Of a DNA stretch of 64,000 bases, positions 57,585 through 64,000 are shown in pieces; the stretch's first letter is position 1, and each line of letters begins with the position of its first letter. Source of the stretch: Chlorops oryzae (taxonomy: Eukaryota > Arthropoda > Insecta > Diptera > Chloropidae). The position numbers were made by a program, and so were the translations under genes. The notes beneath the pieces are model-generated. The model saw only the letters and a list, made by a program, of their open reading frames with translations. It had not been told where the DNA came from and made no database searches. The stretch lies in NCBI GenBank assembly GCA_020466095.1, contig CM035808.1, positions 21,639,480 through 21,703,479 of the forward strand, written 5' to 3'.

Positions 57585-58186
57585 CAGGGGCGTAGCGAGA
57601 GAAAGAGTGCTTTTATAGTGCTTTTATTGGCCACAGTGGTATATTGAATACTTATGAGACATTAACCAACAAAATTTTGTGGGAAGCTTGAGGAAGTTTG
57701 GAGAGTTTTGGACCAAAAACCGAAAACATCCGAAAAATTCATCACCTCCGATTTCGATTAAAATTTATATATAGATTAAGTGAATTTTGGCGCTAAAATT
57801 TAAAAAAAAATGATTACAACTAGTCTAGTTAGGGTCTAGTTCCAAACTGGTTGAAACTGGTGAAAAATTCTAAGAATTTTGGCGCCGAAATTTTTTTTTT
57901 AAACAATAGTCCTTTCTGGACCAGTTTGGAACTAGACCCTAACTAGACTAGTTGTAATCAGTTTTTTTTTTAATTTTAGCGCTAAAATTCACTTAATCTA
58001 TATATAAATTTTCATCGAAATCGGAGGTCATGAATTTTTGGGATGTTTTCGGTTTTTGGTCCAAAACTCTCTAAACTTCCTCAAGCCCCCCCAAAATTTG
58101 TTTAGTTAATGTTTCATAATTGTTCAATATACCACTGTGGCCAATATAAGCGTTGCCAGAGCACTCTTTCTTTCGCTACGCCCCTG
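57585..58186. mobile_element. hAT MITE, full-length hairpin, CAGGGGCGTAGCGA family
   Basis: 602 bp and inverted over most of its length. It starts CAGGGGCGTAGCGAGAGAAA and ends TTTCGCTACGCCCCTG. Exact 8-bp duplication CTTTCAAC at 57577-57584 and 58187-58194. Internal GGTCTAGTTCCAAACTGG occurs in both arms. A truncated relative sits at about 33814 and 36490, and a short one at 22495. Confidence 0.93.
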
Positions 58187-59618
58187 CTTTCAACTAATCC
58201 GATTAATTGAACTTTCGCTAAAAATTTTCTTCTGAAAAAATCAAATTCAAAAATTGTTTTGCTAGCATTTACCGGTTAATCCTGATGTTTATATGAATAT
58301 CAGATTTCTTGGGGAGAATGGGTTAAATGAAATACGAATAGCTAATATGTATACTGATGGGATATATCTAGCTAACTGAAGAATTATTAAAAAAAATTGA
58401 GTTATAAAGGGTTAAATCTACATAAGATGCTAATTCAAAAATTGACGTCACTAGCACTAAATATAGGGATATTAGAAAAACACCAAGATAAATATATATT
58501 TAATTTTTTAATGTTACAATTAATAATACGTTAGACTGTTGTGTATTTATTTACGTAGAAATATTTTCGTTAGAATTTCAATTAAAGTCATTTTGAACAA
58601 AACAAAATGGAGGAATTCCTATTGCAGCTCGTTTATTCATTCGATAGGGAATAATATTCGATGAAATGAATAAATGAACTGCAATAAGAAACGCCTTAAA
58701 GATATTTAAAGTACACCAAAATATACAATTTACAAAGTTTTATAAATAGTTAAGAATTTTTAAGATCAATTAAAAACAATTATGAAGGCAGTTTTTTATA
58801 TTTGCAAAGATTGTTTCGAAAACTGTTATACCCAGATTATTTAAATTTTAAAAGCAAACAATTATTAATGTTAGTCCTTATATATTGGATTATTGTTGTG
58901 AAAATTATAAATAATAAAAAGGAAAATATATTAGCGAACAATTTTATCAGAACCCAAAGGACTGTGCGATATTGTATTAGTGACATTTTTCGAATTATCA
59001 TTTTTTTTTTTATTTTATTTTATTTATTTATTTTTTTTTGTCTTTTGTTATAAAGTACATATATTTTTTTATTTGCAATTCATTGACTTCCTCTTAATGC
59101 GAAGACTTCCGATATTTTTTGTTGGTCAACGCTTTCTAGCTGTAGTCATTATTCATTATGGAAAATGCGCAGAATGTGGGAAATCAAAAATTCAAAAACA
59201 ACGAAACGTTTGTATTGTTTTTTTTTGTTTTTACAAGATTTTTTGACGCATGATTTTCTTTTTCCAAATCCGAAATAATAACAAAAACAAAGAGATTCAT
59301 TTTATTAAAACGTATTGGAATGAATATTTTAGTTCTTATTTTTTTAAATTATTTTTATTTATTTATTTTTATTTATTTATTTTTTTTATATATTTATTTT
59401 TTTTTTCGAATTGAGGAACCATTCTTAGAGTGTTTGACCTTCGAACTGTATAATTTTACGATAAATAGATGCGATTTTAGGCGGGTATATGCACTCGTTC
59501 ACCTTCAAGTCAATCAGTTTTCTTAGTGAATTTCCAAGTAAAATCTCTATCTATTTTATAAGAATTTATCTAAATTTTATTTTATGAGATATTAGTGGTA
59601 CTTAAGTAACTGTGCATA
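58187..59618. other. Intergenic AT-rich stretch
   Basis: T-rich runs (59000-59040, 59330-59405). A pair of inverted words AGGAATTCCTATTGCAGCTC and ACTGCAATAAGAAACGCCTT near 58611-58695 suggests a small degenerate hairpin. No gene. Confidence 0.5.
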
Positions 59619-59620
59619 TA

Positions 59621-60685
59621 CAGTCGAAACTCTCTATAAGAAAAAAAATTCTTACACAGAGAGAACTCGTTACAAAGAGAAACAAGTAAGGGTGTTATAG
59701 TCAGGCGAGCCTGACAATAGAATACCCGACACAGACACACATGTTCAAATAATTTTTAATATCAAGAGGTGTTTAAGACCATAAGGGGCCCCATATACCC
59801 ACTTTTTATAGATTTCTTTATGAAAACTGCCCCTTTGCCAAGCCCACTTTTCCAAATTTTGTTGAACTATAATCGGAGGCTTAAATATACGCTCATATTT
59901 TAAGTTTCATTAAAATATTTTGAAAAAGTCCGATTTTAAGGCAGTTTTGGGATTTTTGTAACAGACCCTAGTACTGGAGGTACCCTTAATAATGGACCGA
60001 TCTAGCAAATTTTTTGGGAGGAGGTTTATGGCTACAAAGAAAGCATAAGTGCCAACTTTCAAGTCCCATTTGAATTTTGGGTGTAGGAGAGAGTTTTTGA
60101 AAAACGCCCTTCTGCCACGCCCGATTTTCCAATTTTTTGAAAGCGTATTAATTGCCCTAAGATATGTTCAAATGTCAAATTCAATCCCATTATCTTGAAA
60201 AACTTCGGTTTTAGAGTAGTTTTTGTGATTTTCATAACAGACCCTAGTACTGGAGGTACCCCTAAAAATGGTCCGATCGGGTCCATTCATTGTTCTTCCT
60301 CATGTCGCCGTGAGCACGCGTACCAAATTTTGTCAAGATAGCTCAACTCCTTCGATAAGAAAACTGTATACAGACAGACAGACAGACAGACGGACAGACA
60401 GACGGACAGACAGACGGACAGCCAGACGGACAGATAGACGGACAGACAGACGGACAAATAGACGGACATATCTAAATCGAATCTCCTGGTGACGCTGATC
60501 ATTTATATATATATTTTGTATGGTCTATCTCGACTGGTTATGGGTGTTACACACAACCACACAAACGCAATATACCCTCGACACAGAGTGTGTCGGGTAT
60601 AAAATGTAGCAAAAGGGCATAGAGAAGATGCGCTATAGAGTGACAATTCGTTATTAGAGGAACTCGTTATAGAGAGTTTCGACTG
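59621..60685. mobile_element. pogo-like MITE (TA duplication) split by a DINE-1
   Basis: Ends CAGTCGAAACTCTCTATAA and TTATAGAGAGTTTCGACTG are perfect inverses, with TA on both sides (59619-59620 and 60686-60687). Its arms are 59621-59678 and about 60603-60685. The DINE-1 lies between them. Confidence 0.88.
59679..60602 (-). mobile_element. DINE-1 / mini-me element, reverse orientation
   Basis: Read on the - strand it begins near a TATACCCGACAC palindrome (about 60578-60602). It has the core GATCAGCGTCACCAGGAG then a GTCCGTCTGTCTG-type microsatellite (about 60368-60470). It ends with the stem TCAGGCTCGCCTGA and CTTACTTGTTT. Two internal segments sharing ACAGACCCTAGTACTGGAGG (59962 and 60238) show a ~276-bp partial tandem unit. 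Same superfamily as 37647-38868 but a different subfamily. Confidence 0.87.
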
Positions 60686-60687
60686 TA

Positions 60688-61610
60688 TCGCCCCCTGGGA
60701 ATGTTACCGCGTATGGGAATCGATCTGTGTGAAAAAAGTTTTCCAAAATTGTGCAAATTATGCGCATCAAATTTGTTGTGTGGAAATGAATTAATACGAC
60801 GCGCAATTCATTTATCATTACAATCGTAGGATGAATTTCCCACGAGGTCCACTATTTTAGCGCCCTCCAGCTTATCAAACATTAAAAAATTATCAGGACT
60901 CCAGGATCAGCAAAAAAAAGTATTTGAATTTTGCTTTTCTGAAATAAGAATTTTTTTCGCTAGAAATTTTTTTCCGCAGAAAAAGGATCGAGAAGAGAAG
61001 AAACGTGATGACTTCTGCTTGAAAATGTTCGAAATTCTTACTCCATTTATCTTTTTCCTTCCAGTATCCTTAGAAAGGTAGAATTTTTCCCAAATCCGCA
61101 TGGAAAAAATCCTCCACTGCAACATCAGAATTCTTAATTTTTTTCAATCTTACTAGTGCTTCTGATAGTGGCCATCATATTAGGGAATTCGAAATTCCAC
61201 AGCTCCTTGAATACCAATATTATTTACATAATTATTACTTTAGCGAAATATACCTATTCTCCAAAATAATCTAAAAATGCCTGCATTTTTATAAAAATAC
61301 TTACTTATTTATGGCCGAAATATTTTTGAACCGCTCCTGGCCTTATTTATCTGACATTTTTGCGCTTCTTTGCGCATTTACGAAGAATGAGAGACCAAGA
61401 GCTAAAAAGCTCTTGACCATGTAAAACGAAAATTGAGAAAATATATGAGAACGAAACTGGAAAATGAGTGCGAAGAGGAGAGACACAACACAAAGCAAAT
61501 CACATGTCACATTAAGAAAAAAAAGCTACAATCGCCTTGTCGGTTTTTGTTTTGATATGCTTTTTCTCTTTTTTGCGTATTGTTTTTTTGCTTTTGTTTG
61601 TTTTCATTTT
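60688..61610. other. Intergenic stretch upstream of the next gene
   Basis: No gene seen. A sequence at about 61198-61230 resembles the right end of the 56375-56604 MITE. The last ~200 bp probably hold promoter-proximal elements. Confidence 0.5.
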
Positions 61611-61616
61611 CCGCGG

Positions 61617-61623
61617 TATAAAA
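61617..61623 (+). promoter_or_regulatory. TATA box of the gene starting at 61948
   Basis: TATAAAA in the context CCGCGGTATAAAACCAGCTG. It lies about 325 bp before the ATG, so a start site near 61645-61655 would give a ~300-nt 5' UTR. The GC-rich upstream shoulder is unusual for this AT-rich window. Confidence 0.6.
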
Positions 61624-61947
61624 CCAGCTGACGGCTAAGCTTTTTAGCCATTTAAACGGAAAACGTTAATTTAAAGACTTCAAGAAAAACATTGAACCGA
61701 AAAGGAAAATACATACGGAAAAAATTTAATTGCGCGATCAGTTAAAGTGTTCCCACAAAGTGTATTCAAAAAAAATTGTGCAAGAAAAAAATTGAAATTA
61801 TTAGCGCGTAATTTAAAATTTTGTTTTTTCGACTTTCAATAAGTGCGTGAATGCATTAATTATAATTATAATAATAATTAAATAAAATTACTTAAAATTG
61901 AACATAAATCATTGAAGAAAAAGGAAGAGAAAAAAATAAATTGCAAA

Positions 61948-62225
61948 ATGCGTCCCTTCGGCAACGATATTACAAATTTAACCAATAATAACGGTACTAA
62001 TAATAATGGTAATAATAACAACAACAATAACAATAACAATCACAATAATAACGGTAATAATGGATATAGCGATAACAATGGCGAAGAAGAGAGCGAAATC
62101 GACCCGCGAATCCCACCACACATTGCAAGAATCGGAGGTATCGTAACATTCTCTCCGATTGCCGGACTTGGAGTTGTACGAGTGGTCGGCAGATGCGAAG
62201 ATGCCAAAGAGAATAATATGTTGGG
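61948..62225 (+). CDS. First coding exon of an unidentified gene (Asn-rich N-terminus)
   Basis: ATG at 61948 starts MRPFGNDITNLTNNNG; an upstream in-frame ATG at 61912 gives only a Lys-rich extension. A poly-Asn tract (about 13-38) coded mainly by AAT/AAC is followed by the conserved-looking EIDPRIPPHIARIGGIVTFS then PIAGLGVVRVVGRCEDAKEN and NML. Donor GTGAGT follows 62225, leaving with 1 base (G). Poly-Asn length is probably polymorphic. The rest of the gene is beyond the window or in an exon I cannot identify. The ending VVRVVGRCEDAKENNML plus a G-initial codon faintly resembles the start of LRRC20-like leucine-rich repeat proteins. That is only a guess. Confidence 0.65.
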
Positions 62226-64000
62226 TGAGTTTTAAAGAAATTTTTTCTTTTTTCTTTATGAAAATTACAAATTTTTAAGTGGTCGAGAAGAAAAGGGATT
62301 TTATATTTCGTACCTCCTCAGCAGAAAATAATGTGTCAAAAATCAATGCAGATCTCTTTTTTGAAATAACCTTGTTCATAAGGGGGGGTATTAAATCTAA
62401 AAATTGCTCGACAGGACCAAATATTGAGGTTTAGAGGCATGAAAAGTAGATGTTGTCCTATTCTCAGATCATCCCGATGTGCACACAAAATTTCATAAAC
62501 ATCGGTCGAGCCGTTTCGGAGGAGTTTGATAACAAACATACGGGCATGTGACAGAAATCGAATACGACAGAAAACGTTCGATTTCGCTTACATTTGTATG
62601 AAAATTTAAATGAAATCAAACGTTTTCTGCCGTATTCGATTTCTGTCATATGTCCGATAGTGACTCGAGAATTCGATATATTAGATGTATGAGGCCGTTT
62701 GCTACTGTTACGATTAAATTTGTTCGTTCCGAAAAACCAAAATTTGTATGAAAATGTTGACATTTTGAGAGCATATCTACTCTCTTTGTTTCGATTTGAT
62801 GAATCAATTTTTTTTTTTTGAAATAAAATAAGAATAAGGGCGTTCCGAGCTTTTAATATATACAAAAGCAAATATGCAAATAAATCTTTTAAATAAATAA
62901 TTTCAGAAAGTTTTCAAAGAACCGTCCATTAATTTCCTTTATGCATTTTCACAAGATTGATATATATTTTTTTAATAAAAAAATAACTAAAAATGGAGAT
63001 ATTTTCACCATCGCCAATTGCTTCTAAGCAAATAACTTTATTCCTTCTTTTTTTACATAAGACCTCAATATTTTCTTGCATAAATTATAAATAAAATAAG
63101 CCCCACCGCCAGCTGCTACGATACACTAATCGCAAAAAAAAAAAATTTTTTTATGCTCCCATAAATGGCATAAGAAAAGCTGAAACATTTCCGGCTCTAG
63201 TAATCTTCATTGAAGCTTTTCTGCTTTCAATTGCAATTGCAGTTGGTGCAATTTTTCCATCAATATTTAATGAAAACGTTACCTAATCGAAGAAAATTGG
63301 TTCCATGTAAAATAACAAAAAAAAAAAAAAAATACAAAAAATTGCTTAACCCATTCGATTCATGCTAGCTTCAATTACGTCGAATCTGTTGTTGGCTTTC
63401 ACAACAAAACAATTTAGACAAATCACGCTTGTAATTGCTTAATAAATTTTAATTTTTCTAACAACATTGTAGCGTGCTTTTTTAATATTTTATGAAAATG
63501 CATACGATACGCAACAGAATGTGGAGACTCCAAAAATGCGTAAAATTCAAGCATTAAAAGTTTTAACGGCAGCATTTCCCAAACTGGTTCGATGGAACCC
63601 CAAAAAATTGATGGCATGTTTGAATATAAATAAAATTAACCCTCGTGAAAAATGAAAATTATCGCATGAATTTTTGTTATCGCGATTGTTATTATCGATG
63701 TTGGCATCAGTAGACTTTTTCAGTATTCCACTTAATATACGTAGAATGTACCAAATTTATCTAATGCAATGATATAGACCCAATCAAAATCTTTGGTAAA
63801 GATTCAGTGTCATCCTCACCTCAGCAATAATAACAGCCCCAGCGACGATCCCACAAGGGGGCCTCCAAAGGACCAGGCACGGCCAATCAATCCGTGGGGC
63901 TCCTGGTTCCCGCTGTGCCAATTTAAAGATCATATAATCAACCATTAAAGATGTAAAAGACCACTGACCGATCGATTCCATACCCAATCTTCAGTACTTT
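62226..64000 (+). other. Intron of the 61948 gene (to window end)
   Basis: Contains a 100-bp near-perfect palindrome (62549-62648), preceded by sequence of transposon 3'-end type (GTCGAGCCGTTTCGGAGGAG). A less AT-rich block at 63784-63987 is open on the - strand but matches nothing I recognise. Confidence 0.5.
62549..62648. repeat. 100-bp palindromic MITE-like element
   Basis: TGACAGAAATCGAATACGAC then AGAAAACGTT on the left pairs with AACGTTTTCTGCCGTATTCG then ATTTCTGTCA on the right. The loop contains TTTGTATGAAAATTT. Confidence 0.8.

Noticed and set aside
63423..63617. 64-codon - strand frame
   Set aside because: No convincing match. Could be repeat debris.
63784..63987. 67-codon - strand frame with WPCLVLWRPP-type sequence
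   Set aside because: Less AT-rich than its surroundings, but I could not tie it to any retrotransposon or exon with confidence.

Overview
This is nuclear DNA from an insect, most likely a higher (cyclorrhaphan) fly with a larger and more repeat-rich genome than Drosophila. The evidence is the gene content (cacophony, a QRICH2/DUF4795-type protein, Pdzd8), GT-AG introns of normal fly type, high AT content, and mini-me/DINE-1 elements with GTCY microsatellites. All recognisable host genes are on the + strand. The transposase and the retrotransposon remnants are on the - strand.

Layout. (1) 1-29195 is the 3' part of the presynaptic calcium channel gene cacophony (cac). It runs from the domain IV pore/S6 exon through the EF-hand, IQ and RS-rich tail exons to a terminal -EEDWC PDZ ligand. 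Its 5' exons lie before the window. A 60-bp in-frame cassette exon (15216-15275) and two mutually exclusive exons (19481-19704 or 24037-24158) diversify the tail. The introns hold many mobile elements. The most notable is a complete 3.55-kb DNA transposon (2249-5796). It has CACTA termini, a TTA duplication, about 640-bp terminal inverted repeats, and one intact spliced transposase with a candidate D-D-E triad. (2) 29196-46225 is the cac 3' flank and intergenic DNA. It contains hAT-type MITEs with 8-bp duplications, a 2.67-kb direct duplication that may be an assembly artefact, a nested hAT/DINE-1 composite, and a 5'-truncated Dong-like (R4-clade) retrotransposon embedded in a TAA/ATT microsatellite. 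(3) 46226-47374 is an intact single-exon DUF4795 gene, probably axonemal or testis-related. (4) 50040-57194 is the complete Pdzd8 coding region in eight exons, encoding 1026 aa with TM, SMP, PDZ and C1 domains. It is an ER-anchored lipid-transfer protein of membrane contact sites. (5) 57195-64000 holds a hairpin hAT MITE, a pogo-like MITE split by a second DINE-1, and the TATA-type promoter and first coding exon of a further gene that continues beyond the window.

The genes do not form an operon or pathway. The functional themes are presynaptic calcium entry (cac), organelle contact and lipid exchange (Pdzd8), and probably sperm flagellum structure (DUF4795). Much of the rest is layered transposon history. 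Target duplications and nesting order can be read directly for many elements.
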